Assembly: GCF_018613715.1 (NCBI RefSeq)
Contig: NZ_JAGGPT010000007.1
Location: 186,001 to 250,000 of the forward strand
Reading direction: 5' to 3'
DNA: 64,000 bases
Source of the DNA: Chryseobacterium sp. ISL-6
Lineage (GTDB): Bacteria > Bacteroidota > Bacteroidia > Flavobacteriales > Weeksellaceae
Positions within the stretch are counted from its first letter, which is position 1. Every line of letters begins with the position of its first letter. Position numbers and translations under genes: made by a program. This document shows, one piece after another, positions 1 through 8,265 of the stretch. The notes beneath the pieces are model-generated. The model was not told the origin of the DNA. It saw only the letters and a program-made list of their open reading frames with translations, and ran no database searches.

Positions 1-83
1 TAGGTGTAAAATCCGGTGAAGGGTTCTATGATTATTCTGAAAGCAAAAAAGCAGAGAAGGTTTCAAAAATGTTTTTAAAATAG
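1..83 (+). CDS. 3-hydroxyacyl-CoA dehydrogenase, C-terminal end only
   Basis: The window opens inside a coding region read in frame 3, ending at a TAG at 81-83. The 26 visible residues include GVKSGEGFYDYSE, the characteristic end of the C-terminal helical domain of 3-hydroxybutyryl-CoA / 3-hydroxyacyl-CoA dehydrogenases (typically KSGKGFYDY). The enzyme oxidises 3-hydroxyacyl-CoA with NAD in fatty-acid or butanoate metabolism. Only the tail is present, so the exact family member (for example hbd-like) cannot be decided. Confidence 0.75.
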   Translation, partial: GVKSGEGFYDYSESKKAEKVSKMFLK

Positions 84-162
84 TTTTAAATACATAAGTT
101 GTACGTTATATCGCGATATGGCTAAAAATACTTATAATCGTTAATCAACGACCTGCAGCTTA

Positions 163-1479
163 ATGAAAATTAAAGAAAAAAATATTCAGATATCATTGGT
201 CATCATTACTATAGTGATGACCATTTTACGTTTTTTACTCAACGAAAAAGGCAGGGTAAATCCGGACTCGATCCGTTACATGAGATTTGCACATGTGTTT
301 CCAACAATTGATAATACAACCACTCCATTGGGATATCCTTTAAGTATTAAGTTCTTTACTTATTTTGGTTTTGATGAATTCTGGAGCAGTAAACTTGTTG
401 GAATTCTGGCCTTCCTATTCATCGTTATTTTTTCTTGGAAAAAGAATTTTTATCCTAAGGAATCCATTGTTATCAGTGCTTTGTTCAGCTTTGTTTCGAT
501 ATATGCATATACGATGAGTGAAGCATTGATCCTTCCTTTCGTATTTCTATTCTTATACACCGCTCATTTAATTATCATTGGAAAATTAAAGAAATGGAAA
601 GCCATATTCTACCTTTCTTTATCTTTAATAGCACTATATAATATCCGTTACAGTTCATTATTCATTATTGGTGGAACCGGACTTTTTGGATTAATGGTTT
701 GGAAAAAAAAATATGCTAAAATATTTATAGTCTCAGCAATGATAGGATGTATTTTCATCGTTGCCTATAAGTTTCTATTTTTAGATTATTTTAATGAAAG
801 CTATATCAATCAATTTCTGGAAATGGGATTACATCCTACTTCACAACTGTTAAAAGAATTATTTCAAGGGCTTACGACCTCCTTCAACCCGTTTATTCAT
901 ATGGCAGATCCGGGTGGCGGATTGATAAATTATGCAATTTATGGAATTGGCCTTCTCAATATATTGTTGATGGTATTTCTCTTTGTAAGAAGCAAACTTT
1001 CAGAGACGGAATTTTTCTTTATTGGTATTGGTATTTCAGGTATTATATGTTCTTATTTTGTCCAATATTTTTACTCTGTAAATCCATTAGATTATAGATT
1101 AATTGCGCCATTCAGCTTTCCGATCTGGTTGGTATATTTCAAAAAATTATTTAGCCTTTTTGATATTAAAGTATATGTAATTGGAGCATTGAGTTTATTA
1201 TCTGGTGTCTTTTTCACCTGGCTTTCGAAAGGAAACTATCTTGAAAACAGAAAGAATATAGAACAGTTTTTACAATCCGAAAATTTAAAGAATATCCCTA
1301 TTAAATTCTATATTGAAACTGAAGAAGATCTGGAAAAAATACAAATTGCGGAGTTAATAAGCACGGTAAATCCTAATGTAAGTCTAACTTTTAAGCCAAA
1401 AGACACCTTACAAAAAACCACATTAACGCGATATAAAGTTTTACAAAAAATTAGAATCGACAAGAACAAGTATCAATAA
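163..1479 (+). CDS. Polytopic membrane protein, GT-C glycosyltransferase-like
   Basis: A 438-residue protein with about ten hydrophobic segments. The N-terminus carries NPDSIRYMRFAH about 33 residues in, just after the first membrane helix, followed by TPLGYPLSIKFF. This resembles the periplasmic first loop of GT-C-fold membrane glycosyltransferases, where an acidic residue after helix 1 is catalytic and a GYP-type motif follows. The last 80 residues are soluble and Lys/Glu-rich. Those features suggest use of a lipid-linked sugar donor at the outer face of the inner membrane, but no substrate can be named. It stands alone, 79 bp after the dehydrogenase end, with a promoter for the next gene directly behind it. 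The GT-C assignment is inference from topology and the loop motif. Confidence 0.6.
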   Translation: MKIKEKNIQISLVIITIVMTILRFLLNEKGRVNPDSIRYMRFAHVFPTIDNTTTPLGYPLSIKFFTYFGFDEFWSSKLVGILAFLFIVIFSWKKNFYPKESIVISALFSFVSIYAYTMSEALILPFVFLFLYTAHLIIIGKLKKWKAIFYLSLSLIALYNIRYSSLFIIGGTGLFGLMVWKKKYAKIFIVSAMIGCIFIVAYKFLFLDYFNESYINQFLEMGLHPTSQLLKELFQGLTTSFNPFIHMADPGGGLINYAIYGIGLLNILLMVFLFVRSKLSETEFFFIGIGISGIICSYFVQYFYSVNPLDYRLIAPFSFPIWLVYFKKLFSLFDIKVYVIGALSLLSGVFFTWLSKGNYLENRKNIEQFLQSENLKNIPIKFYIETEEDLEKIQIAELISTVNPNVSLTFKPKDTLQKTTLTRYKVLQKIRIDKNKYQ

Positions 1480-1485
1480 TTTTAT

Positions 1486-1493
1486 TATCTTTG
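1486..1493 (+). promoter_or_regulatory. Bacteroidota -7 element
   Basis: TATCTTTG fits the TAnnTTTG -7 consensus of Bacteroidota primary sigma factor promoters. It sits 22 bp before the ATG of the acidic 79-residue gene, giving a short leader. I see no clear -33 TTG at the right distance. Confidence 0.5.
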
Positions 1494-1515
1494 AGAAAGT
1501 TAAAATATTAAAAAA

Positions 1516-1755
1516 ATGAAATTACCAAAGTTTTTATTAGCAGATAATTCGGAATTTCCTGAGGATTTATTCGTGGTTCATACTGAATACCCAAGATTTA
1601 TCTTAAACGTTGAGGAAGAAGAAGTTGAGTGGCTAGATGATTTGGAAGGCGACGATGAAGAGACCATGGCAGATGAAGCTACTAAAGTGGTAGAAGCAGC
1701 ATTCAAATGGTGTGACGAAGAATTGGCTAAGTACGATGAAGAAGAGGAAGAATAA
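1516..1755 (+). CDS. Small strongly acidic conserved-looking protein
   Basis: Encodes 79 residues, very rich in Glu and Asp, with a tail of DEEEEE type. The body (LPKFLLADNSEFPEDLFVVHT, then PRFILNVEEEEVEWLDDLEGD) is patterned like a real small fold, not low-complexity sequence. It has no signal peptide or membrane segment, so it should be cytosolic. It has its own -7 element and a terminator directly behind it, so it is a single-gene unit. I do not recognise a named family and do not assign a function. Similar small acidic proteins are common next to housekeeping genes in flavobacteria; that is recollection. Confidence 0.8.
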   Translation: MKLPKFLLADNSEFPEDLFVVHTEYPRFILNVEEEEVEWLDDLEGDDEETMADEATKVVEAAFKWCDEELAKYDEEEEE

Positions 1756-1775
1756 GAAAAAACATTAAAGCATAA

Positions 1776-1801
1776 AAAAGGAACTCAATTGAGTTCCTTT
1801 T
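1776..1801. terminator. Bidirectional terminator between convergent genes
   Basis: A perfect 26-bp palindrome (arms AAAAGGAACTCAA and its complement) is followed by a T-rich run on the plus strand and preceded by an A-run. It can therefore end transcription of both the acidic-protein gene and the convergent META lipoprotein gene. Confidence 0.85.
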
Positions 1802-1806
1802 ATTTT

Positions 1807-2217
1807 TTATTCTGATTTATTAAATTTCAATAATAAAAGATTGTCTTTGTATAGTTCTAATGTAGTTCCGGAAATTACATATTTGTTAGCTTTCCCCATC
1901 ATATCCATAAAGTTCTGCTCTACATTCATATTATCACAAGCCATTTTTGTAGAACCCATTTGGCCCGCAGCAAAATTACCTGTAGAAGTATCCAACTTCA
2001 CTGTTCCAAAATAATTGTTGCATCCTGCATTTCCATTGATCTTTTCTCCTTCGATATTCAATGTAGGAATTTTTCCTTTTACATTATCTGCTAATGTCCA
2101 TTTCGTATTCACTAATGACGGTTGAGATTTCCCTACTTTTGAAGCAGATGCGCTTGACATAGTTCCGCACGACGCCAAAATCACGGCTGCACTTATACTT
2201 AAAAAAAGATTTTTCAT
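1807..2217 (-). CDS. META-domain lipoprotein (HslJ-like)
   Basis: The product is about 136 residues. The ATG at 2217 is chosen because the signal peptide MKNLFLSISAAVILASC begins there; an in-frame ATG at 2241 would only add a basic stretch. The lipobox LASC predicts a lipid-anchored envelope protein. The mature part matches the META domain: NTKWTLADNV, then the central NGNAGCNNYFGTVKL, then MGSTKMACDNMNVEQNFM, as in the HslJ family. HslJ-type proteins are tied to heat-shock or novobiocin tolerance in E. coli, with biochemistry unsettled. The two mature cysteines (GC and AC) are those typical of the domain. It is convergent with the upstream gene and monocistronic. Confidence 0.85.
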   Translation of the reverse strand: MKNLFLSISAAVILASCGTMSSASASKVGKSQPSLVNTKWTLADNVKGKIPTLNIEGEKINGNAGCNNYFGTVKLDTSTGNFAAGQMGSTKMACDNMNVEQNFMDMMGKANKYVISGTTLELYKDNLLLLKFNKSE

Positions 2218-2347
2218 TTTTTTCTTTTTTGATTTAACCAAATTTACGGAAATTATATTATTTAAACGCTTTTCAAAGAATTTTATTATACTGCAGAACT
2301 TTATATTAGTGAAATTATTTAGTATAAAGCTATGGCAATTAGCAACA

Positions 2348-2373
2348 AAAAAGACGGGCTAACCCGTCTTTTT
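2348..2373 (-). terminator. pheT terminator
   Basis: Arms AAAAAGACGGG and CCCGTCTTTTT enclose a 4-nt loop. Read on the minus strand, the hairpin is followed by a T-run 26 bp after the pheT stop. Confidence 0.85.
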
Positions 2374-2398
2374 ACTATATTATTTTTATAATATTCTT

Positions 2399-4801
2399 TT
2401 ATGATCTCAATTCCGCATTAAATTCTTTTTGGAAAGATTTAATTAAAGAATCCATTACTTCTGAGATTTCTTTTTCTTCCAAAGTTTTTCCTTCATTCAG
2501 CAATTCGAAGCTCATAGCATACGATTTTTTTCCTTCAGGAAGGTTTTTCCCTTCATATACATCGAATAAATTAATATCCTTGATAAATGGAGATTTATTC
2601 TTTTTTGCTGTTTGATATAATTCCTGATAAGTAATATTTTTATCAATCAACAAAGCTAAGTCTCTTCTTATTTTATTGAATTTAGGAATATCTTTGAACT
2701 TTAATTCGTTTGTAGAACGTAGTTGCTGAGCCAATTCCAATTCTATTTCAGCATAGAAGCAATCCTGATCAATATCAAAATCTTTCAATAGATTTGTAGA
2801 AACCTTCCCGATTCTTACTAAAATTTTCCCATCTGCTTCATAAGCTAATGCATCAGAGAATCTTTCATCAGATAAAGCAACTTCTTTATAATCGATTGCC
2901 AATTTCTCTAATAATACCTTTACGTATGCTTTCAAATTATAAAAATCTGTTGCCGATTTCGGCTGTAACCAGTTTTCTGCTACATCTCTTCCGGAAACCA
3001 GAATAGCCAGTTGCTTTCTTTCTTCATACTGAGCTCTTTTGTGGTAAATTTTTCCAAATTCAAAGAACTTTATATTCTGATTTTTTCTGTTGATGTTATA
3101 GATGGCATTTTGAAGAAGTCCTTCCAATAAAGATTTTCTCATAAATGCTAAATCACCACTTAAAGGATTCAATAACTTCACAGCATCAGTTTCATCCTTT
3201 ACAGAAGTTAATGAGTTGTTCATTACTTCATTGAAACCTACACTTTGTAAAGTTCTTGCCCAATTGTTTTCCAACTCATCCTGATCATTTGCACTTAATT
3301 TAACAGGTGTAAATGAGATCTTTTGTGGAGCATCAATTTTGTTGTATCCGTAGATTCTTAAGATCTCTTCAATAACATCTATTTCTCTTGTTACATCCGC
3401 TCTGTAAGCAGGAACAGAGATCTCCAGTCCATTCTGAATTTCATTTAAAACCTTTATTTCAAGAGCTTTTAAAATCTCTTTTACTTTCTCTCTATGGATT
3501 TTAGTTCCTAAAATCTGTTCAATTTTAGAAAATCTTATAATCACGTAACTGTCTTCAATTTTCTTCGGATATTCTTCCAATAGTTCACCTACCAGTTTTC
3601 CTTCAGCAATTTCCTGGATCATTTTGATCGCATGGGTGATCGCTGTTCTTGTGATATTGGGATCTACACCTCTTTCGAATCTGAAAGATGCATCTGTATT
3701 CAAACCATGAAGCTTAGCTCCTTTTCTCACTGCTACCGGATTGAAATAAGCACTTTCCAGGAAAATAGTTTTTGTTTCGTTAGAAACTCCAGAATTGGCA
3801 CCCCCGAAAACTCCGGCAATACACATTGGTTTATCTTTTCCATCTTTGATCATGACTTCAGAACCATTTAAAGTTCTTTCAACACCATCTAAAGTAGTAA
3901 ACTTCGTTCCTTTTTTTACCGTTCCAACCTTTACTTTTTTATCTGCTATTTTATCTGCATCAAAAGCATGGAGTGGCTGTCCGAATCCGTGAAGAATATA
4001 GTTTGTAATATCTACAATGTTGTTGATAGGACTTAAACCAATTGCTTTCAATCTGTTTTTTAACCAAGCCGGAGACTCTGCTACTTTTACGTCTTCAATA
4101 ACTGCTCCGATATACCTTGGGCATAATTCAGTATCTTCTACTTCTAAAGTAAAACTGTGAGATCCCTCATTATTTAATGCTTCAGAAGCTACTTTTTCAA
4201 ACTGTGCTTTTTGCTGATTGGTTGAAAGAAAAGCGTATAGATCTCTAGCAACACCATAATGTGACATTGCATCAGTTCTGTTTGGTGTTAAACCAATTTC
4301 GATAACCTCATCATTTGTCAATTCAAAATAATCTGCAAAATTCTTCCCAACTTCATATTGAGTTTCATCTAAAACCATTATTCCACCATGATCCTCACTA
4401 AGACCTAATTCGTCCTCAGCACAAATCATCCCCTGAGAAACTTCACCTCTGATCTTTGCTTCTTTGATTTCAAAAAAGTTTCCGGTTTTATCATAGATTT
4501 TTGTTCCAACAACTGCTACAGGAACTGTTTGTCCTGCTTCTACATTGGGAGCACCACAAACAATGTTAAGTACTTTTCCGTTTCCTATATCTACAGTTGT
4601 TTTCTTTAGTTTATCAGCATTTGGATGTTTTTCACAGGTTAAAACTTTACCTACAACAATTCCCTCTAAACTGCCTTTTACACTTTCAAATTTATCTATA
4701 CCTTCAACCTCAAGACCTATATCAGTAAGGAATTCACCGATTCTTTCAGTTTTCAATTCCGTTTTTATGTAATCTCTCAGCCAGTTATTTGATATTTTCA
4801 T
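2399..4801 (-). CDS. pheT: Phenylalanine--tRNA ligase beta subunit
   Basis: An 800-residue protein of normal length for bacterial PheT. It pairs with PheS to charge tRNA-Phe and supplies tRNA binding and editing. Domains in order: an EMAP/OB-type tRNA-binding domain (about 40-150, with HPNADKL at 59-65 and NIVCGAPNV), the B3/4 editing domain (about 210-390), the B5 domain (about 405-480), the class II-like catalytic-fold region (about 490-690) and a C-terminal ferredoxin-like anticodon-binding domain ending in the PEGKKSYAMSFELLNEGKTL region. The start at MKISNNWLRDY is the standard family N-terminus. pheS is not in the window, so the two subunits are unlinked here. A strong terminator follows. 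Confidence 0.98.
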   Translation of the reverse strand: MKISNNWLRDYIKTELKTERIGEFLTDIGLEVEGIDKFESVKGSLEGIVVGKVLTCEKHPNADKLKKTTVDIGNGKVLNIVCGAPNVEAGQTVPVAVVGTKIYDKTGNFFEIKEAKIRGEVSQGMICAEDELGLSEDHGGIMVLDETQYEVGKNFADYFELTNDEVIEIGLTPNRTDAMSHYGVARDLYAFLSTNQQKAQFEKVASEALNNEGSHSFTLEVEDTELCPRYIGAVIEDVKVAESPAWLKNRLKAIGLSPINNIVDITNYILHGFGQPLHAFDADKIADKKVKVGTVKKGTKFTTLDGVERTLNGSEVMIKDGKDKPMCIAGVFGGANSGVSNETKTIFLESAYFNPVAVRKGAKLHGLNTDASFRFERGVDPNITRTAITHAIKMIQEIAEGKLVGELLEEYPKKIEDSYVIIRFSKIEQILGTKIHREKVKEILKALEIKVLNEIQNGLEISVPAYRADVTREIDVIEEILRIYGYNKIDAPQKISFTPVKLSANDQDELENNWARTLQSVGFNEVMNNSLTSVKDETDAVKLLNPLSGDLAFMRKSLLEGLLQNAIYNINRKNQNIKFFEFGKIYHKRAQYEERKQLAILVSGRDVAENWLQPKSATDFYNLKAYVKVLLEKLAIDYKEVALSDERFSDALAYEADGKILVRIGKVSTNLLKDFDIDQDCFYAEIELELAQQLRSTNELKFKDIPKFNKIRRDLALLIDKNITYQELYQTAKKNKSPFIKDINLFDVYEGKNLPEGKKSYAMSFELLNEGKTLEEKEISEVMDSLIKSFQKEFNAELRS

Positions 4802-4960
4802 CTGCTTAAATCTATTTTTTATCAGTCAGACTCAACCATTAAGCGGTTTCATCCGTATTATTTTGAAAAACTTTACTTCAAATTTTGCGTTTACAAAGGT
4901 CGTGTTTTTTTAAGAAATAACGAAATTTTTAACTTCTCAACTCAATGTAAAAACAAAAAA

Positions 4961-4986
4961 AGAGGTCTTGAAAATTCAAAACCTCT
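4961..4986 (-). terminator. dnaN terminator
   Basis: AGAGGT and ACCTCT arms, with an inner TGAA/TTCA pairing, lie just beyond the dnaN stop. On the minus strand the hairpin runs into a T-rich tract. Confidence 0.75.
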
Positions 4987-5007
4987 GTTATTTCATTTAA
5001 CTTAATT

Positions 5008-6138
5008 TTACAACCCAATTACTGGCATTGATAACATTAAGATATTTTCGTTTTCTTCAAGACCATCCAGAGGTTCAATAATTCCGGGTCTATTTGGTTG
5101 AGACATTTTCATGGTGATATCATCAGAACCAAGAATCGTTAACATTTCAGTTAAGAACTTCGAGCTAAATCCGATGTTGATATCTTCACCATTGTAATCA
5201 CAAGGAATCTGCATATCAGCCTTGTTTGCATATTCTGTATCTTCTGCGTGAAGGTGAAGAATGTTTGCAGACAATTTAAATCTAACCTGATTAGTTGATT
5301 TATTGGACATAATTGATGCTCTTTTGATCGCACCTAATAATAGGTTTCTGTTGATCGTTAATACATTCGGGTTTTCTTTTGGAATTACCGCTGTATAGTT
5401 AGGATATTTTCCATCGATCAATCTACAGATCCAGATATGTTTGCCAAAAGTAAATTTAGCCATGTTCTCATTGAAATCGATGGTAACATCTTCATTCGAA
5501 CTTGCTAAAATATTTTTGAAAATATTTAAAGGTTTTTTAGGCATGATGAATTCCATTGGTTCAGCATTCATCAGATCCATTCTTTTGTAAACAACCAATC
5601 TGTGAGAATCTGTAGAAACAAAATTTGTTTCATTTTCTCCAAACTGGAAAAGAACTCCCGTCATTACAGGACGAAGAGAATCGTTACTAGTTGCAAAAAG
5701 CGTATTGGTAAGTGCTTCAGATAAAACTCCTGCAGACATTGTCACACTTTGAGAAGCATCAAATTCCGGTAATTCAGGATAGTCATCTGCATTATCCAAT
5801 GCTACCGCAAAATTATCTTTCTCATCCAAAATCTCCAGTTGGCTGCCTGTTCCTTCCGCATTATCTTTTACAGACAATGTTAAAGGTTGTTCACCATACG
5901 TTTTGATAAAATCTTGAAAAATTTTAGCAGGAACAGCAAATTTACCCGAATCATCAGACTTCACTTCCAAAGAAGTTACAAGAGTTGTTTCGCCATCAGA
6001 TGCTGTAATGGTAACTTGAGTTTCGTTTAACTCGATAAGATAGTTTTCTAAAATCGGTCTCGATTGAGAACTTGATATTACGCCACTTACAGTTTGCAAA
6101 GCCTTCTGCAGTTCCCCACTTGAAATAATAAATTTCAT
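5008..6138 (-). CDS. dnaN: DNA polymerase III beta sliding clamp
   Basis: A 376-residue DnaN of standard length with the three repeated clamp domains (about 1-120, 125-245, 250-376). The N-terminus (MKFIISSGELQKALQTVSGVISSSQSRPILEN, a little over one strand-helix unit) and the C-terminus NILMLSMPVIGL are diagnostic. The last strand and the MPVIGL tail form the hydrophobic pocket that binds clamp-binding motifs of polymerases and MutS/MutL. It acts as a ring-shaped dimer tethering Pol III to DNA. It is not next to dnaA or recF; recF lies at 53.4 kb. A -7 promoter element and a terminator frame it as a single-gene unit. Confidence 0.98.
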   Translation of the reverse strand: MKFIISSGELQKALQTVSGVISSSQSRPILENYLIELNETQVTITASDGETTLVTSLEVKSDDSGKFAVPAKIFQDFIKTYGEQPLTLSVKDNAEGTGSQLEILDEKDNFAVALDNADDYPELPEFDASQSVTMSAGVLSEALTNTLFATSNDSLRPVMTGVLFQFGENETNFVSTDSHRLVVYKRMDLMNAEPMEFIMPKKPLNIFKNILASSNEDVTIDFNENMAKFTFGKHIWICRLIDGKYPNYTAVIPKENPNVLTINRNLLLGAIKRASIMSNKSTNQVRFKLSANILHLHAEDTEYANKADMQIPCDYNGEDINIGFSSKFLTEMLTILGSDDITMKMSQPNRPGIIEPLDGLEENENILMLSMPVIGL

Positions 6139-6159
6139 AGATTTAAAAATAAATTTTTA

Positions 6160-6167
6160 CAAATATA
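6160..6167 (-). promoter_or_regulatory. dnaN -7 promoter element
   Basis: The minus strand reads TATATTTG, a full match to TAnnTTTG, 22 bp upstream of the dnaN ATG. A -33 TTG is not evident. Confidence 0.55.
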
Positions 6168-6311
6168 ATAAATAGAAAATAGATTAAAAAATATAATTCT
6201 GAGAGTTATTAACAACGAGTAAAAGATTTTTAAAACTACTTCCGGTACATTTTTTTGATAGCAAAACTATCATAAAGGACTAAAGATAGGCATTTTCTTT
6301 AAGCAATTAAT

Positions 6312-6319
6312 TATATTTG
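6312..6319 (+). promoter_or_regulatory. -7 promoter element of the DgkA-like gene
   Basis: TATATTTG fits TAnnTTTG and lies 19 bp before the ATG at 6338. It overlaps an in-frame TTG at 6317, which argues against that TTG as a start. Confidence 0.6.
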
Positions 6320-6337
6320 TACATAATCTTATTTATC

Positions 6338-6694
6338 ATGCGTAAACCACCTATTCATAAAAGTTTCCAGAATGCTTTTCGAGGTGTTTTTTTGATGATA
6401 AAAACAGAAAGAAATTTCCAAATCGAGTGTGTTGCTCTTCTGGTTAACCTCATTCTTATCTTTTATTTTCAGCTTTCCGGCATTGATGCGACTCTAATTC
6501 TTATTGTTTCTTTCGGGGTTTTAATTGCTGAAATTTTCAATACAGCCATCGAAAGAATCTGTGACATTATTCAACCTGAATTTGACAAGAGAATAGGTTT
6601 TATTAAGGATATTTCTGCGGGAGCTGTTATCCTGATGAGTATTGTTTCGGTTATTGTTGGGATTTTGGTTTACTGGAAATATATTTTCAGCTAA
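6338..6694 (+). CDS. Diacylglycerol kinase / undecaprenol kinase family (DgkA-like)
   Basis: The product is 118 residues from the ATG at 6338. A TTG seven codons earlier lies inside the promoter -7 element and is rejected. The family signature is clear: AEIFNTAIERICDII, the E-x-x-N-T-A-I-E active-site helix, and KDISAGAVILMSIVS. There are three hydrophobic helices after an amphipathic N-terminus, as in the trimeric integral-membrane kinase. It phosphorylates diacylglycerol or undecaprenol with ATP at the inner membrane, recycling lipid intermediates. In Gram-positive relatives the substrate is undecaprenol, and sequence alone does not decide this here. It is monocistronic. Confidence 0.88.
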   Translation: MRKPPIHKSFQNAFRGVFLMIKTERNFQIECVALLVNLILIFYFQLSGIDATLILIVSFGVLIAEIFNTAIERICDIIQPEFDKRIGFIKDISAGAVILMSIVSVIVGILVYWKYIFS

Positions 6695-6712
6695 GATTTT
6701 CATTTTGATTTC

Positions 6713-6739
6713 TTGCAGATTATGCAGATCAGGCAGATT
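6713..6739 (+). repeat. Short tandem repeat, three 9-nt units
   Basis: GCAGAT recurs at 6715, 6724 and 6733, giving three 9-nt units that differ mainly in the linker bases. It lies in the 260-bp non-coding gap after the DgkA-like gene, which otherwise shows only the promoter of the next gene. Confidence 0.5.
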
Positions 6740-6923
6740 TTTGCACCTTAGTAAAACGCACCTGTCATTAAGAACCTAGTACAATAGAGTGACAAATATT
6801 TGATCGTTTTCATAAGAATATCTTCTATTCCTTTATCGTTATCTATTGATTTTATACTTATGAAATACACAACACAACACTCAGCACACTGACTTTTTAT
6901 CACTAGATAATGATATAAATTAA

Positions 6924-6931
6924 TATATTTG
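6924..6931 (+). promoter_or_regulatory. -7 promoter element of the lipoprotein/secreted pair
   Basis: TATATTTG fits TAnnTTTG, 25 bp before the ATG at 6956. It overlaps an in-frame TTG at 6929, which is therefore not the start codon. Confidence 0.6.
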
Positions 6932-6955
6932 TTTCAAACTAATTATATCATTAAT

Positions 6956-7327
6956 ATGAAAATCAAACTGTTTTATGCTATCATCATAGCATCATTGGTT
7001 TCTTGTGCTACAGAAACCTCGGTACCTAATCCAATTGAAATCACAAAAAGTAAAGAAATTTTAGATTTTGAAAAATCTATCAAGAGTCTTTCGAACCCCG
7101 AAAACCGTGAGACTCCTGAAGAAATAAGAAATAAAAAATCACTTGAACTTAATGACAGACGCAAGAATATTCTTATTCCATCAGCCTTGGAGTTAATAAA
7201 ATCTACTGGTCCGAACGAAAAAGAAATCGCCAACACAACAAAAGGAGATCGGGACAAAATTTTAACCTGGGCTGTAAAGATCTACAATGAAAAATTAAGC
7301 AAAATCAAACAAAATTCTAAAAACTAA
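6956..7327 (+). CDS. Small lipoprotein of unknown function
   Basis: The product is 123 residues from the ATG at 6956, where the signal peptide MKIKLFYAIIIASLVSC begins; the VSC lipobox predicts lipidation. The mature part is highly charged and probably helical (repeated Lys/Glu, with EKSIKSLSNPENRETPEEIRN), with no cysteine or recognisable domain. It lies 5 bp before the next gene, which encodes a secreted protein, and the two should be co-transcribed and terminate together at 7881-7912. No family is recognised; a structural or accessory role to the secreted partner is possible but unsupported. Confidence 0.75.
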   Translation: MKIKLFYAIIIASLVSCATETSVPNPIEITKSKEILDFEKSIKSLSNPENRETPEEIRNKKSLELNDRRKNILIPSALELIKSTGPNEKEIANTTKGDRDKILTWAVKIYNEKLSKIKQNSKN

Positions 7328-7332
7328 TAAAC

Positions 7333-7875
7333 ATGAAAAAGATATCTATTATTCTTGGATTGAGTTCAGGCCTAGCCATCTTTGCTCAAAACAATCCAAT
7401 TGATGGTACTGAAAATATACATATATTTAATGACAAAGCAAATCATACATTAGAATTACATTATACATTATTCACAGTCAATCCAACTACATGTGGTGGT
7501 GGTTTTCAAGCGCAGGGTCCAAGTATCATTTTACCTCCCGGAGGTTTAACAGATTACAAAACTTTTGAATCATCAACTACAGCTGCAGCACACCCCTATC
7601 CAATAGATAATTGGTTTAATGGAAACATAATACCTGCCGCTTCCATTACGCCAGCTATGGCATATAATGAACGATGGGCTTATATGAAGTTTCAGCTGAG
7701 AGATCCACAGAATCCTGGTAACATTCCACTTTTAAGCGGATCTGTTGGATATTATCAAAACTGTACAGGAGCACAGCCACACATAAGTGATTCAGGAACA
7801 CTAAATGGTGTTACTTATTCATTTTTTGCTGAAGCTTTTACAGTTGGGACCGATTTATGGATCAATGTTCAATAA
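7333..7875 (+). CDS. Secreted protein of unknown function
   Basis: A 180-residue protein with a type I signal peptide (MKKISIILGLSSGLAIFAQ, cleavage expected after FAQ or FA). The mature part is rich in Asn, Pro, Gly and aromatic residues and has beta character. It contains two well-separated cysteines (in TTCGGGF and YQNCTGAQ) that could form one disulfide. There is no T9SS C-terminal domain and no known enzyme motif, so release to the periplasm or surface by the general pathway is most likely. It is the second gene of a two-gene unit with the lipoprotein upstream and is followed by a strong terminator. Function is unknown. Confidence 0.75.
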   Translation: MKKISIILGLSSGLAIFAQNNPIDGTENIHIFNDKANHTLELHYTLFTVNPTTCGGGFQAQGPSIILPPGGLTDYKTFESSTTAAAHPYPIDNWFNGNIIPAASITPAMAYNERWAYMKFQLRDPQNPGNIPLLSGSVGYYQNCTGAQPHISDSGTLNGVTYSFFAEAFTVGTDLWINVQ

Positions 7876-7880
7876 ATCTA

Positions 7881-7912
7881 AAAAAAGCCTGTTAAATTTA
7901 ACAGGCTTTTTT
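7881..7912 (+). terminator. Strong intrinsic terminator
   Basis: A perfect 32-bp palindrome with arms AAAAAAGCCTGTTAAA and complement starts 6 bp after the TAA of the secreted-protein gene. A-rich and T-rich flanks let it work for both convergent units. Confidence 0.9.
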
Positions 7913-7932
7913 ATAATATATTCTAACAATAA

Positions 7933-8265
7933 CTATTTTCCCACGTAAATAAATCCCCTCTTTCCTGATTTGAAAGTGGTTTCTATTCTTTTATAATCAT
8001 CCACCTCATATTCATCAGCCTTAAGAATTTCTTCCTCTGTCACTTCGAAAAGTACTCCTTCCACTTCATCTTCAGGGATCCCTGAAAATTTTAAAATCGG
8101 ATGGTACTTCTCATTGCTTTTTCTTAACACTTCCGGATCAGTAATTTCCAGCATTTTAAGCGTATAATTTGTCAGAATATCTTTTTCACCTTTCAGTAAT
8201 CTTCCGAATGTTTCGATCTGAACCTGTTCTTTCTGTAAGGTTCCATAAGAGAATAAGTAGGGCAT
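7933..8265 (-). CDS. Gamma-glutamylcyclotransferase-like (GGCT/AIG2) protein
   Basis: A 110-residue protein of the GGCT-like fold. The substrate-loop motif YLFSYGTLQKEQ is at residues 3-14, and EGVLFEVTEEEILKADEYE gives the conserved acidic helix that includes the catalytic-type glutamate. Family members remove gamma-glutamyl groups as 5-oxoproline or act on gamma-glutamylamines; the substrate here is not known. Its ATG overlaps the stop of the SGNH gene by one base, so translation is coupled. It is the last gene of the purL/barstar/SGNH/GGCT block. Confidence 0.85.
   Translation of the reverse strand: MPYLFSYGTLQKEQVQIETFGRLLKGEKDILTNYTLKMLEITDPEVLRKSNEKYHPILKFSGIPEDEVEGVLFEVTEEEILKADEYEVDDYKRIETTFKSGKRGFIYVGK

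Noticed and set aside
5008..6138. Replication origin near dnaN
   Set aside because: No dnaA gene, no cluster of DnaA-box-like sequences was noticed, and recF is 47 kb away.
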